From positions 1-54,064 of the forward strand of contig NZ_AUGY01000055.1 in assembly GCF_000422905.1 (NCBI RefSeq): 54,064 bases of DNA, written 5' to 3'. The notes under the pieces were generated by a model, which was not told the DNA's origin, made no database searches, and saw only the letters and a list, made by a program, of their open reading frames with translations. Of the stretch, positions 1-8,633 are shown one piece after another. How positions within the stretch are numbered: position 1 is the stretch's first letter; the number at the start of each line of letters is the position of its first letter. A program made the translations under genes and the position numbers. Origin of the DNA: Paenibacillus alginolyticus DSM 5050 = NBRC 15375 (GTDB lineage Bacteria; Bacillota; Bacilli; Paenibacillales; NBRC-103111).

Positions 1-451
1 CGACATGAAAATTTCTCCAACTGGGATTCCCATCTGTCCGGCAGGTAAAGAAATGAAGACTTATGGATACGACAACACGCGAGACCGCCAGAAATGGATA
101 TGTCCTATGATGAAAGACCGAACCACCAACACGTGCCCCACTCCAAGCTCCGTTGCCAAGTACGGACGAACCTACCATACATGCAGCAAGGACAATTCTC
201 GCTTATTTTCTGGTGTCGTCAGAGGCACTGAAGAGTGGAAGCTTGTTTACAAACGCCGAACCACCGTTGAACGTTCCAACAAACGAGAGAAGATTGACTA
301 CAAGCTAGAGGCCGGTCGCCATCGCTCTACAAAGATGTGGTAAATCCGCATTTACGGCATTACGATGTGCCAGCACATTGATGCTTGGTACTCGGAGAAT
401 CGCCAAACCCTCGAAGCCATGAGGGATGATATTTTGCCTCAAAACGCTTAG
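1..451 (+). pseudogene. C-terminal remnant of a DDE transposase, with an internal stop
   Basis: The frame is open from the window edge and reads a C-terminal transposase segment: paired cysteines (PICPAGKEM, KWICP), then YGRTYHT and a RRTTVERSNKR motif typical of the end of IS1182-like DDE transposases. A TAA at 341-343 interrupts the frame after KMW, but the same frame continues (IRIYGITMCQHIDAW...) to a TAG at 449-451, which is the expected C-terminal continuation. The gene is therefore a nonsense-mutated copy, and its 5' part lies outside the window. Family assignment is by motif memory only; the broken state is seen directly. A weak GACCT/AGGTC hairpin follows. Confidence 0.6.
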
Positions 452-719
452 TTTTTTTGACGACCTCTTAAAAGGTCTCTTTGTCATTCACATTTTTGGA
501 AACAGGATGAAAATACCCTCCTGGTTATTTTTCAATCCAAATTTCCAGTTATTTTACCGTAATTCCGCCCATTTCCCCCTCTGAATTCCGAGAGTCTATT
601 ATTTATATGTAATTAATTATACCCTTTCAGGCTCAAAAGTTGGTGAATGATTTACTAACTCCAAATTTTAAAAAGCATGCTGAGCGGCAACATTCTTCTT
701 CTTTATAATACGACATCCC

Positions 720-2198
720 TCATATGCCTTCGCCGATAAAGAAATCTGGATAGGGCTGATTCGTTTGCTTTCTAGTCGCACTGATGATTAGAGCAGCTAT
801 TCCTAATAATGTCATCGTAAAATACGTATACCGGAATGCAGAAATCATTACCTGCTCTCCTGTCTTGTGAACTTGCGTATTCAATGAAAAGAATAATTGA
901 TAAAATAATCCACCGAACGTAACACCGAAGCCCATCCCGAATGTTCTAGCCATATTTAGAATGCCTCCTGCAACCCCCAGACGGCTAGATGGCGCACTCC
1001 CCATCACGCTGCTGTTATTAGGAGGGGTAAATGTCCCCATGCCTACTCCCAAAAGGAACAAACCTGCTATCAACAAAATATAAGTGTAGTTCCCGCCTAT
1101 AAATCCCAGAAGCAAACAACCTGTGCTCGCAAAGCTCATCCCTATAACAGTAGGGACACGAATTCCAAACTTATCTGCGATCATGCCGGATATGGGAGTA
1201 AATAGTGTCATTCCAAGGGGAATAATAGTTAAAATCAATCCAGATGTAATCGTCGTTACATGTAATATGCTTTCAATAAAATAAGGCGTTAACAACAAAA
1301 CCGCATACATGATTGTGAATGAAAGCACACCGGTTATATTTCCGTAAGTGAATGAAGAATTTCGAAATAACGCGAAGTCCACTAAAGGGGCCTTACATCG
1401 AAGTTCCTCTCTCACAAAACCCGCGAAGCCAATGAAAGCCATCACTATACAAAGCAAAATGGAAGGCGAAGTCCAGCCCTGCTTCGTTCCCATGTTCAAA
1501 ACATAAATCAAACCAATCAAGCTTGGTGTCAAAAACAGAAAACCCCAATAGTCAAAATGTCTGGAACTGGATTTAGCCTTATCTTTAGGCAGTAGAAGAA
1601 AAGCTAAAATAGTCCCAATGATACCGATTGGAATATTAACAAAAAACAGCCATCGCCAATCGAAATAAGTTAGGATAGCTCCTCCCAAGGCAGGGCCCAA
1701 AGTTAACCCGATTCCTTGTGCACTGGCCTGTATTCCGATTGCTTTCCCACGATCGCCAGATGGCGTTATTGCAGTAATAATAGCAACACTATTAGCTTGC
1801 AGCATGGCAGCACCAACCGCTTGAAAGACCCTCCAAAGGAGTAATGCTGAAAGATCTGTGGATGCCCCGCATAGAAATGAGCTTATCATGAAGACCAGGA
1901 AACCTGAAGCATACATCCAGCGGCGTCCGAACATATCAGCGATCCGACCAAACGTCACAATAAGGGAAGCCAGTGTTAATAAGTAAACTAAGCTAACCCA
2001 TTCTACAGCATTCATTCCAATATGGAATTGTTGTTGTAGGGCAGGGAGCGCAATATTGACGATACTAGCATCTAGAGCTGCCATGAAAGCACCTATACAT
2101 ACGGTAAATACAACAAACCAATGGTAACCGCTCTTTCTGCTGACTGCAGATAAAGGTAACTGATCCCATAATGAATTGCGTCCAAATACTTGTTGCAT
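720..2198 (-). CDS. DHA2-family (14-TM type) MFS drug exporter
   Basis: A 492-residue multi-pass membrane protein that should export drugs or other toxic organic molecules by proton antiport. Visible signatures are the N-terminal LDASIVNIALP (motif D1 of the EmrB/QacA branch), motif A GRIADMFGRR after TM2, and the antiporter motif C region GLTLGPALGGAI in TM5. About 14 hydrophobic segments fit the DHA2 length. An ATG 48 bases further upstream is possible, but the ATG used here (MQQVFG) is preceded by a GGGGGG-containing ribosome binding site at good spacing. The gene stands alone on its strand, flanked by transposon remnants, so it may be accessory DNA. The substrate cannot be deduced. Confidence 0.88.
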   Translation of the reverse strand: MQQVFGRNSLWDQLPLSAVSRKSGYHWFVVFTVCIGAFMAALDASIVNIALPALQQQFHIGMNAVEWVSLVYLLTLASLIVTFGRIADMFGRRWMYASGFLVFMISSFLCGASTDLSALLLWRVFQAVGAAMLQANSVAIITAITPSGDRGKAIGIQASAQGIGLTLGPALGGAILTYFDWRWLFFVNIPIGIIGTILAFLLLPKDKAKSSSRHFDYWGFLFLTPSLIGLIYVLNMGTKQGWTSPSILLCIVMAFIGFAGFVREELRCKAPLVDFALFRNSSFTYGNITGVLSFTIMYAVLLLTPYFIESILHVTTITSGLILTIIPLGMTLFTPISGMIADKFGIRVPTVIGMSFASTGCLLLGFIGGNYTYILLIAGLFLLGVGMGTFTPPNNSSVMGSAPSSRLGVAGGILNMARTFGMGFGVTFGGLFYQLFFSLNTQVHKTGEQVMISAFRYTYFTMTLLGIAALIISATRKQTNQPYPDFFIGEGI

Positions 2199-2748
2199 GG
2201 AAGTCCCCCCTATAAATTCGTTCATGACAAAATTGATCGATCTCATTAAGGAAATACCGTAAGCAGAAGAAAACTTACCATTTTCCAGAAAATGCAGGCT
2301 GCTTGTACGAAACCTCCTTCACAATTGGATCAATCTCAAGAAGTCTAGATATGCTCATACGTCTGTCTGCCTTCCACCAGTAATTTTCTAACAATGATTC
2401 ATTGATATCGGTGTTTTAAATGAATCCTTAGTGCTAGGGGTTAGTTCTATCCAATTCAAAAGATCTTACATTTTGGATTTGAGGTCCTACACCCGGTCGA
2501 CATTCGGATAGTGAAATAACGCCCCTAATAAGATCTGATTCTTATATATACTTATTATAACCAACTTTAATTCATAATGGAATAAACTCATGTGTAATTG
2601 TTAGGTTTTTACACTAGTATTTATATACAAACCTATAGGTTTTCTCGTCTTAATTCCTTATTGAATTTATGTGCTTAGTAGGATATTTGACCATTTCCCT
2701 TGCTAGAAATAAATTATTGACCTTCTTACCGTTGCAGTTTCATTCACA
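2199..2748. other. Intergenic region with small coding remnant and a palindrome
   Basis: No complete gene is seen. On the minus strand a short open frame ending at 2275 (from about 2416) encodes an ENYWWKADRRM... peptide without a convincing start; it may be a remnant. At 2629-2642 there is a perfect 14-bp palindrome (AAACCTATAGGTTT), with a further TAGGTTT half at 2602-2608 in inverted orientation. This is upstream of a resolvase remnant, so it could be part of an old recombination or operator site; that is a guess. The DNA is clearly AT-rich relative to the neighbourhood. Confidence 0.4.
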
Positions 2749-3066
2749 TTGGCTGTTTTAGCAAATCTAGAATCCTTTGTTGAAAATAAAAAAGAGGATA
2801 GCGACCATTTTCTCCGCGACCCTCGCATCACAGAAATGGAAGCAGAGACAATCAGGGAGCGAACTCATGCTGGATTACAAGCTGCACGGGCTAGGGGCAG
2901 GAAAGGCGGTCGTCCGCCCATGGATAAAAATAAAATTGACATGGCTCTGACTCTCTACGATAGCAAAAAATATACAATTAAGGAAATCACAGAACGTACG
3001 GGTGTGTCTAAAGCGAAAATTTATCAAACACTGAAAAACCGGACTAATCACCACATCAAGGTTTGA
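2749..3066 (+). pseudogene. Serine recombinase (resolvase) C-terminal remnant
   Basis: The C-terminal two thirds read as the end of a Tn3-type resolvase/invertase: ETIRERTHAGLQAARARGRKGGRPP is the linker helix plus minor-groove arm, followed by a helix-turn-helix (YTIKEITERTGVSKAKIYQTLKNR) that binds the res site. The N-terminal catalytic domain with the active-site serine and conserved arginines is missing, and the first 30 or so residues (FVENKKEDSDHF...) do not fit the family well. The usual length is about 185-200 residues against about 105 here. It lies directly upstream of a Tn3 transposase remnant in the usual tnpR-tnpA order. It should not be catalytically active. Confidence 0.75.
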
Positions 3067-3100
3067 GATAATCAAATGACCTTTATGTTAGGCGAAAGGT

Positions 3101-3247
3101 GTGAAGTCGTTGAGAGGAAAAGAATTATTAACCGTAGAGCAGCAAGAAGAATTTATGCAGATCCCGTCTTTTAGGCACGTACTATACGTTTCTCAACATG
3201 AATCCAAATCGATTACGCCAGTTGTCCAAAGTTGGAGCGAGATATGA
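3101..3247 (+). pseudogene. Tn3-family transposase N-terminal remnant, frameshifted
   Basis: A GTG-initiated frame starts MKSLRGKELLTVEQQEEFMQIPS, which resembles the start of Tn3-family TnpA proteins. The next expected block (LGTYYTF) is found in a different frame (about 3172-3192), so the gene is frameshifted within 30 codons of its start and then lost. A normal TnpA is near 1000 residues. Together with the resolvase remnant just upstream this is the corpse of one Tn3-like unit. No terminal inverted repeats were recognised. Confidence 0.55.
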
Positions 3248-3272
3248 ACCTCATTCCTTATAGATGCCTTTT

Positions 3273-3359
3273 ATGCGGCGGATCAAGGAGGCGGAGCGCA
3301 GGGTTGCACAAATCAGCGAGTCTGTGGGTTACTTGGATGGTCTCATCCCAACCGAGTGA
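3273..3359 (+). pseudogene. Possible AraC-type HTH remnant
   Basis: A 28-codon open stretch encodes MRRIKEAERRVAQISESVGYLD..., which looks like the second helix-turn-helix of an AraC-family regulator (RIxxAxxLL...IxxISExVGYxD) with the seven-residue LL-turn segment deleted. The flanking sequence from 3248 to about 3680 carries further short open stretches in several frames (for example SSGLILYSAWFDSCP, DPFHVAYGQVELTL) that look like decayed coding DNA, which I cannot assign. No functional gene is claimed. Confidence 0.3.
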
Positions 3360-3779
3360 CAGCTTGGCATTTATACTAGCGGAGTCGAGAATATGGGAGG
3401 ATGGCATTCATCCGGTCTAATACTTTATAGTGCTTGGTTCGATTCGTGCCCAATTCTCTTTCGGAACAAGGTATTCAACGAAATCTTTATGCTGACGGCT
3501 GCCGACAATGGAAACGTCACCGGAACGAACGACCACGAGGAGCCACGATGACGCCCACAGATCCGTTCACGAGCACCGGCCGATCCCTTCCATGTAGCGT
3601 ATGGTCAGGTAGAACTGACTCTTCAAAAAGCAAGCGGCCCTGCCGCTGACGATGCGAACATAGCCACTAGATCACCTACTAGTTGTACAAGAGTGGGGAC
3701 CGATAAGCCACCGCCTGTAGGTGATTCCGATGCGCCTGGAATAGTTCCACAAGCCAGTTGTGATCGTTCATGCGCAACA

Positions 3780-3814
3780 TTCCTTCCTTCCTTCCTTCCT
3801 TCCTTCCTTCCTTC
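3780..3814. repeat. TTCC/GGAA tetranucleotide microsatellite
   Basis: Roughly eight to nine uninterrupted copies of a four-base unit (TTCC on the plus strand). Such tracts are rare in Bacillota and are prone to slipped-strand length change. Both strands are open across it for about 60 codons (repeated KEGR on the minus strand, LPSF on the plus strand), but these frames have no ribosome binding site or recognisable domain, so the tract appears to sit in decayed DNA. Confidence 0.85.
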
Positions 3815-4006
3815 GTTTCCTTTTTACTTATATGTCGTACGAAAGTGCAACACGATCGTGACATCGGGTGAAGGTACATAGATGACGGTTAATTCCTTCG
3901 CCCGCCAAAGCTGGGCCAGGCGATAACCGCCGAATTGGCGACCGGCTCAAATGCAGTGTCATTTCGGAGTACGATATTCGGGTCTAATACTGGGATTTTC
4001 GATTCG

Positions 4007-4307
4007 TTAGCCCTTCACGCTGCCTGCTGTATCGCCCTGAATAATTTGCCGCTGCAAAACACTATAAATCGCAATGGCCGGAACGACATCACGGATGCGG
4101 TAAGAGCGCCATAGTTCATTTGAAATTTATCCATAAAAGAAACAACCGCTAAGAATGCTGCAATGACAAACACCGAGAGTGGGATACCGCAAGCTGTATA
4201 AGGAACATTCAAGGCAAGAGGCGTATTGTAGATCCCCATATTCTTGATCATGATATACAAAGGAATGAGCAGCGATGCCGGATGATGCCGCTTGCGCTTC
4301 TTCTCAT
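4007..4307 (-). pseudogene. Sugar ABC permease (MalG type), deleted and frameshifted
   Basis: Fragments of a carbohydrate ABC transporter inner-membrane protein of the MalG/MsmG type. The middle reads LYIMIKNMGIYNTPLALNVPYTACGIPLSVFVIAAFL, then jumps directly to a C-terminal block (SFMDKFQMNYGALTASV), so the central part with the EAA loop that docks the ATPase is missing. After SV the frame shifts; in the other frame the normal end AIYSVLQRQIIQGDTAGSVKG is found, ending with TAA at 4007-4009. The N-terminal membrane spans are also gone. About 100 codons remain of about 275. It is the third gene of a broken binding protein-permease-permease operon. Confidence 0.8.
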
Positions 4308-4308
4308 A

Positions 4309-5192
4309 TTAGTATTCGACCTCCTCTGACCCTTTGGTAATAAAATGGAAGATGAGTGTCAATAGGACAGTGAATTAGAAAATGATGATCGATATCGCAT
4401 TGGCGTAACCAAACAAGGACATGGAATAGGCCTGCTTGTACATATAAGTTGCCATAACCTCAGAGCTGCCGAATGGGCCCCCTTTTGACATAATAAACAC
4501 GATATCCAGTGCTTTCATCGCCCCCGTAATGGATAGCATCAGCACAACAAGAATGACAGGACGTATAAGAGGAACGGTAATATGGCGCGACTTCAACCAA
4601 CCGACAGCACCATCGATCTCGCCTGCTTCTTGAACATCTTTGGATATCGCAAAAATCGCAGCCAAAACGAGAACGATATAAAATCCGGTCCACTGCCAGG
4701 CATTCGTAACTAGAATGGCTAGCATCGAATAGCCTTCTTCACCCAGCCATAGATGTGTCCATTTCTCAAGCCCCATCGCGCGTAACAACTGATTCACTAA
4801 ACCCGCATCAGGATGATAGATGAATTGCCAGATCACGCCGACAATGGCCGTCGATAGCACGCTCGGCAAAAAAACGGTCGTTTTGTAGAAGTCCAGAAAC
4901 CTGCGAGCTCCACTAATCAAAATCGAGAAAAAGATGATGATTGGGATTTGTACAAACACGGAAAAAAGTACGAAATAAATATTGTTCTTGAGGGCGATCC
5001 AAAACTTCTCATCATGGAAAGCCTTCATGAAATTATCCAAGCCATTGAAGTCGGATCGTTAATTCCGTTCCAGCTTGTTACCGAGTACTTCAAGGAGCTG
5101 ACCATGGGTAAGATGTAAAAGATCATGTAGAGCACCACGCCCGGAACGATGAACAGCGCGTAGGCAAGCGGATTGCGTAATACTTTATTCAT
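4309..5192 (-). pseudogene. Sugar ABC permease (MalF type), frameshift plus nonsense
   Basis: This would be the first permease (MalF/UgpA type) of the sugar importer. It starts MNKVLRNPLAYALF... at 5192 behind a GGGGGAT ribosome binding site, loses frame after TSWNGIND near 5040-5055 (the continuing frame reads DFNGLDNFMKAFHDEKFW), runs through six membrane spans and the EAA loop (EAGEIDGAVGWLKSRHITVPLIRP, split by words here as EAGEIDGA and ITVPLIRP), then hits TAA at 4375-4377 after ANAISIIIF. The same frame continues with FTVLLTLIFHFITK to TAA at 4309-4311, the expected last span. Two independent lesions make it non-functional unless the sequence is wrong. Confidence 0.85.
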
Positions 5193-5261
5193 GTTATCCC
5201 CCATCTTTCGATAATAATGACTTAATCTGTCACGGAGGCGCAGCTTCAATGACCATAAATC

Positions 5262-5290
5262 AGGACACCACCGCGTACGTGTGGTGCCCT
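5262..5290. other. Intercistronic hairpin between binding protein and permease genes
   Basis: An imperfect inverted repeat (AGGACACCAC / GTGGTGCCCT, nine of ten pairs) encloses a nine-base loop in the gap between the solute-binding protein and the first permease. Such hairpins are common at this place in sugar ABC operons, where they are thought to keep the binding-protein mRNA abundant by stabilising it or by partial termination. No T-run follows on the minus strand, so mRNA stabilisation is the better reading. It has outlived the genes around it. Confidence 0.6.
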
Positions 5291-5307
5291 GCGCTTTTAT
5301 TCAATCT

Positions 5308-6496
5308 TTATGATTTAGCATCTTGTGCAGCTTGCATTTTCTCTGCAGCTTTCTGCGGCGTTACTTTACCGCCCATCAACTCTTCCATCGTACCTTCCAG
5401 CGTTTTCTTAACAGCTGGTGAAACCAGTGCGTCGAATGCTGGGAAAGCGCCTTTCTTAGCGGAAAGCTGACCTTTCACGACTTCTGCGACTAAACCTGAA
5501 GCATCACCGATATCAGCTAGCTTCATGGCTGGAATGTTGCCGGATTCTTTCAAAGCGCGTTTCTGATTCGATTCTGTATAGAAGTTTTTGATAAACGCTT
5601 TAACCGCTTTCAGTTCACTGTCGTTCAGCTTGGAAGAGAAACCGTAACCGTTTGACCAACCGCCGTTGATCATATCATCCCCTGCACCGCCCAGGTTCGG
5701 GAAGTTAAAGAAGCTTGCATCTGCAGCGACAGTGGAGTTTTTACCCATGATTCCACCTGCAGCCCAGCTGCCATCGAACAACATTGCCGCTTGACCTGTG
5801 TAGAATTTAGCTTGGCCGTCCGAATATTTCGTTGCGATCACGTTTTTATCAATATAGCCTTTTTGTTTCAACTCATCCAGCTTCTTGAACGCCTCGACGA
5901 CAGGAGCCACGTTTTTGGAACCTGAACGCCTGCATCCTCGAACATTTTTTTGTTATAAAATACACCTTCAACATATCCCGCTCTTGGAAGACCATAGATC
6001 TTGCCATCAACGGTGAACTCGTTCAAGTTCATGAATTTGTCTTTCAATCCAAGCTCAGCGAGAATCGGGTCAGATCAAGCAGACGACCCGCTTTGGAATA
6101 GTTCTGAGTATCCGCTCCACCGAAAAGGTCAAAAATAGGCGGCGGGCTGCCCGCTTGCATCTCAGCTTTGAGCTTCGTATCGCGGTTGACAACATCTTCC
6201 ACGCCATCCAGCTCAAATTTCAATCCAGGTATCTCAGCTTCTGTTGCTTTTACAACATCTTGCAAGATAGCAAGATTAGCTTTCGCCGTATCTTTGATTT
6301 CTATGTGGCGCAGAACCATCTTGAATTCTTTCGGCTTTGCCGTTTCCGCCGGTTTAACCGATGCAGCGGGAGCAGCTGAAGCAGGAGCGGTTGAAGAGGA
6401 TGCTGTCTTTGTGTCCCCGCCCGAACCGCACGCTATGGATGTTGCTGCCATTGCCATAACCATTGCCAAAGATAATGCACTTTTCGTCTTTTTCAT
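5308..6496 (-). pseudogene. Sugar ABC solute-binding lipoprotein, frameshifted twice
   Basis: The extracellular sugar-binding lipoprotein of the broken importer. The start at 6496 gives a signal peptide with lipobox (TSIACGSG) and a Ser/Ala/Pro-rich linker, then a family-1 binding-protein fold. After GRLLDLT near 6065 the frame shifts; the continuation (LGLKDKFMNLNEF..., YGLPRAGYVEGVFYNKKMF) lies in another frame, which ends at about 5911 after VPKTW. From there the first frame resumes with PVVEAFKKLDELKQKGY. The usual 60-70 residues between these two blocks are absent, indicating an internal deletion at the second junction. About 396 codons remain against a usual 430 or more. Confidence 0.85.
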
Positions 6497-6635
6497 TCTT
6501 GACCTCCTACAGTTCGTTAACGATTTGCTTACACTTTGATTATAGAAATGGGGACTGGTAAATTATAGTCTGACATTTCGAGACTGAAGGGATAAAATTC
6601 TCTATTCTGCCTCATTTGGCATATTGAGGGAAACC

Positions 6636-6701
6636 AAAAAATCCCCTGCAAGCTGAGGAGTCTAAGTTTCAAGAACGTAGACACTTCAGCTTGCAGGGGA
6701 T
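6636..6701 (-). terminator. Rho-independent terminator of the L25 gene
   Basis: A long hairpin: the arms at 6641-6664 and 6678-6701 pair over almost 24 bases with few mismatches, and the minus-strand transcript ends GGGGAUUUUUUGG. It follows the L25 gene on the minus strand and separates it from the decayed sugar operon. Confidence 0.9.
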
Positions 6702-6740
6702 TTAACTATATTCTATATTTAATGTTTTTATTGATTTCTA

Positions 6741-7310
6741 TTAGGCTGTTGCTTCAACTTCATCGTGCACAGTTTTGATTTGAATCATAACCGTATTCGC
6801 ATCCGTCAACACTTCAATGCCATCTTTGAAAATCAGGTCGGAAACAAGAAGCTTATCTCCCGTATCAAGGCCACTGATATCCACTTCCATGGAAGTTGGC
6901 AAATCACCAGGCATACAACGGACTTCTACTTCATAGATTTCGATCTGTAGAACCCCACCGGATTTGACTCCGATTGCTTCTCCAGAAAACTGGATAGTAA
7001 CTTTACTGTCCATGATTTGAGTCATGTTTACATGATGAAAGTCGATATGCAGCAGATTGCCCGACATCGCATCCCTTTGGACGCTCTGAACAATGACCGG
7101 AATGACTTTTTCATCGGATGTATTGCCTTGCAGGATAGCTCGTGGATTTTTTTTCAAAATATCCAGCATTTCTTTTTCATTTACTTCTACGGATAAAGTA
7201 TCTTTACCAATCCCATACAACACAGCCGGGATGCGCCCCTGTTTTCTTGCTTGATTCATGTGGGACTTTGTTTCACCAGTGCGCTTGTTCAATTGAATAA
7301 ATTTACTCAT
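6741..7310 (-). CDS. rplY: 50S ribosomal protein L25 / general stress protein Ctc
   Basis: A 189-residue protein of the long L25 (TL5/CTC) form, which binds 5S rRNA in the large ribosomal subunit. The N-terminal L25 domain (about residues 4-90) shows the typical RKQGRIPAVLYG and NPRAILQG blocks; the C-terminal beta domain (about 95-180) has GVKSGGVLQIEIYEVEVRCMPGDLP, the signature of the CTC form, quoted here in parts as GVKSGGVLQ and VRCMPGDLP. Start ATG fits the family N-terminus. It is monocistronic, with a clear sigma-A-type promoter and its own terminator. In Bacillus subtilis the homologue ctc is induced by stress; here no sigma-B promoter was recognised. Confidence 0.93.
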   Translation of the reverse strand: MSKFIQLNKRTGETKSHMNQARKQGRIPAVLYGIGKDTLSVEVNEKEMLDILKKNPRAILQGNTSDEKVIPVIVQSVQRDAMSGNLLHIDFHHVNMTQIMDSKVTIQFSGEAIGVKSGGVLQIEIYEVEVRCMPGDLPTSMEVDISGLDTGDKLLVSDLIFKDGIEVLTDANTVMIQIKTVHDEVEATA

Positions 7311-7331
7311 TTGTTTGTTTCCTGCTCTCTT

Positions 7332-7386
7332 TGACCATAAATTCTTGTCAAACGAATTATAACATGACCATAAAATCTAGTCAAAC
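7332..7386. repeat. 33-bp-spaced direct repeats in the L25 promoter region
   Basis: Two 22-bp direct copies (7332-7353 and 7365-7386) that begin TGACCATAAA and end GTCAAAC, with 20 of 22 positions identical and start-to-start distance 33 bp (about three helical turns). The upstream copy (on the minus strand) carries the promoter -35 hexamer. They may be tandem regulator sites or a promoter duplication whose second -10 was lost. Confidence 0.7.
7356..7384 (-). promoter_or_regulatory. Sigma-A-type promoter of the L25 gene
   Basis: Minus strand reads TTGACT (7384-7379), 17 bases, TATAAT (7361-7356), about 45 bases before the L25 start codon. This is a near-consensus housekeeping promoter. Confidence 0.85.
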
Positions 7387-7408
7387 TTTGATGAAAGCCT
7401 GCTCGTTC

Positions 7409-8350
7409 CTATTCATACTCCATAAATGGATCAGGGATTTCAATCTGATAAGCCTCTGCATCACTAACGCCAACAGAAAGGACGGCAAGACCATTGCCTG
7501 ACCGTATAAGCCCACCGCTAAAAATAACATCTTCAAGATCCGGCCGTTTACCAGGACCTCTTGGAAAATCACTTCTTGCCGCAATAATTTTCATGGGTGT
7601 TTTCTCACAGGTCTCAGGGTCTATCGCAAAGACCATGGAATAATAATGCTTGTTTCCTACGGTATCAAAGCAAGCTACATGCCCCAGAACGCCCACACGG
7701 CCATTCCCCAGTAAATGTGCTTCGTTCGCACCTCCCCATTCTTCGGAGACAAATTGCTCTCTAAGAATTTCCGCATTGATGAAGGTTTGCTCATTGAGTT
7801 CCTCCAGCGAATTGATGATTGTAAATCCGATTTGCCCTCTTCCACCTCTTGCTCCTTGCGGTCTAGTAAATACACCTACTCGACCATCGTTAAGCTCAAT
7901 TATACGAATATCTTTCATCGTACCAGGTCCAGAAGCGAAGTGACATAAGGAATCTATTTGAAAACCACGATAAAATTGGGTAACCCACGACACAATCTTA
8001 CTCGGATTATCGACAGCCGTAATGACTTCAACTCCGCCAATTATTAGTTCCCCTTTGATGATGGTCATACATGGATCCTGCAAGTTATAGGTGTGAGTAT
8101 GTATTCGTGGACTCCACACCTGATTCTTGCATGTAAAAAAGAAGACTTGAGAGAACTCGCTATCCCGTTCCTCAACTCTTCCTAATAGGACTTCCTCCCC
8201 GTCGTACTGAAACGGGGCCGTTATATTATATACATCACGATTTCCAACCCCAGAGAAAGCTAGTTTCTGCACTTTTGTTATTCTGGGGTTTGCATAAAAG
8301 GTTTCTAGATGCTGTTTACAGCTCTCCGTTTTAATCGATTTCCTTGTCAT
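7409..8350 (-). CDS. DUF1861 / MTP-type protein, likely mannoside phosphorylase or mannosyltransferase
   Basis: A soluble 313-residue protein with the hallmarks of DUF1861: FSGVGNRDVYN near the N-terminus, LQDP at residues 90-93, GGVEV, MKDIRIIEL, a GVFTRPQGARGGRGQIGF block, EEWGGANEAHLL, and the C-terminal end FSGGLIRS...SDAEA...DPFMEYE. From memory, this family is annotated MTP-1 and is linked to the Leishmania mannogen enzymes (CAZy GT108), five-bladed propellers related to GH130 mannoside phosphorylases; D92 is a candidate catalytic acid by analogy. Start ATG is chosen for its AGGAGG site and lies inside the end of the upstream Xre gene (20-nt overlap). The divergent operon makes GDP-mannose and carries a glycosyltransferase, which fits a mannose-polymer role. 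Activity is inferred. Confidence 0.8.
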   Translation of the reverse strand: MTRKSIKTESCKQHLETFYANPRITKVQKLAFSGVGNRDVYNITAPFQYDGEEVLLGRVEERDSEFSQVFFFTCKNQVWSPRIHTHTYNLQDPCMTIIKGELIIGGVEVITAVDNPSKIVSWVTQFYRGFQIDSLCHFASGPGTMKDIRIIELNDGRVGVFTRPQGARGGRGQIGFTIINSLEELNEQTFINAEILREQFVSEEWGGANEAHLLGNGRVGVLGHVACFDTVGNKHYYSMVFAIDPETCEKTPMKIIAARSDFPRGPGKRPDLEDVIFSGGLIRSGNGLAVLSVGVSDAEAYQIEIPDPFMEYE

Positions 8351-8615
8351 TGACGTCCTCCTGATAATCCATCGATGCATCTATCGTCCAATCACTTTCC
8401 ACATCCATTTCGATGCCAATGAGCTGCCCAGGCTGGACATTAAAATACAGACAAAGCTTTAGCAATAAATCCCTAGGATACTGTACCATCTCATCCTTAT
8501 ACATACGACGAACGGAGTCAAAGTGGTAGTTAATCTCTTTAGCGAGCCTACGTATCGATAATTTAGGATCATGATTCTCCATGACTTCTTTTAGTTTACT
8601 GCGTATGACTGACAC
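8331..8615 (-). CDS. Xre-like helix-turn-helix regulator
   Basis: A 94-residue protein with a Cro/C1-type DNA-binding domain over about residues 1-65: LSIRRLAKEINYHFDSVRRMYKDEM is the HTH (quoted here as LSIRRLAKEI and SVRRMYKDEM), followed by LLLKLCLYFNVQPGQLI, the fourth-fifth helices. The tail is short and acidic with no effector domain. The GTG start at 8615 sits 7 bases after a GGAGGGGG site; a longer frame upstream lacks one and would run through the promoter. Its end overlaps the DUF1861 gene by 20 nt, so the two are translationally coupled. Placed between two back-to-back promoters, it probably controls itself and the divergent glycosyltransferase operon. Confidence 0.8.
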   Translation of the reverse strand: MSVIRSKLKEVMENHDPKLSIRRLAKEINYHFDSVRRMYKDEMVQYPRDLLLKLCLYFNVQPGQLIGIEMDVESDWTIDASMDYQEDVNDKEID

Positions 8616-8633
8616 ACATACACCCCCTCCATA

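Noticed and set aside
3679..3881. Open frames on both strands across the TTCC microsatellite
   Set aside because: They owe their openness to the simple repeat, have no ribosome binding site, and show no domain; kept only as a repeat.
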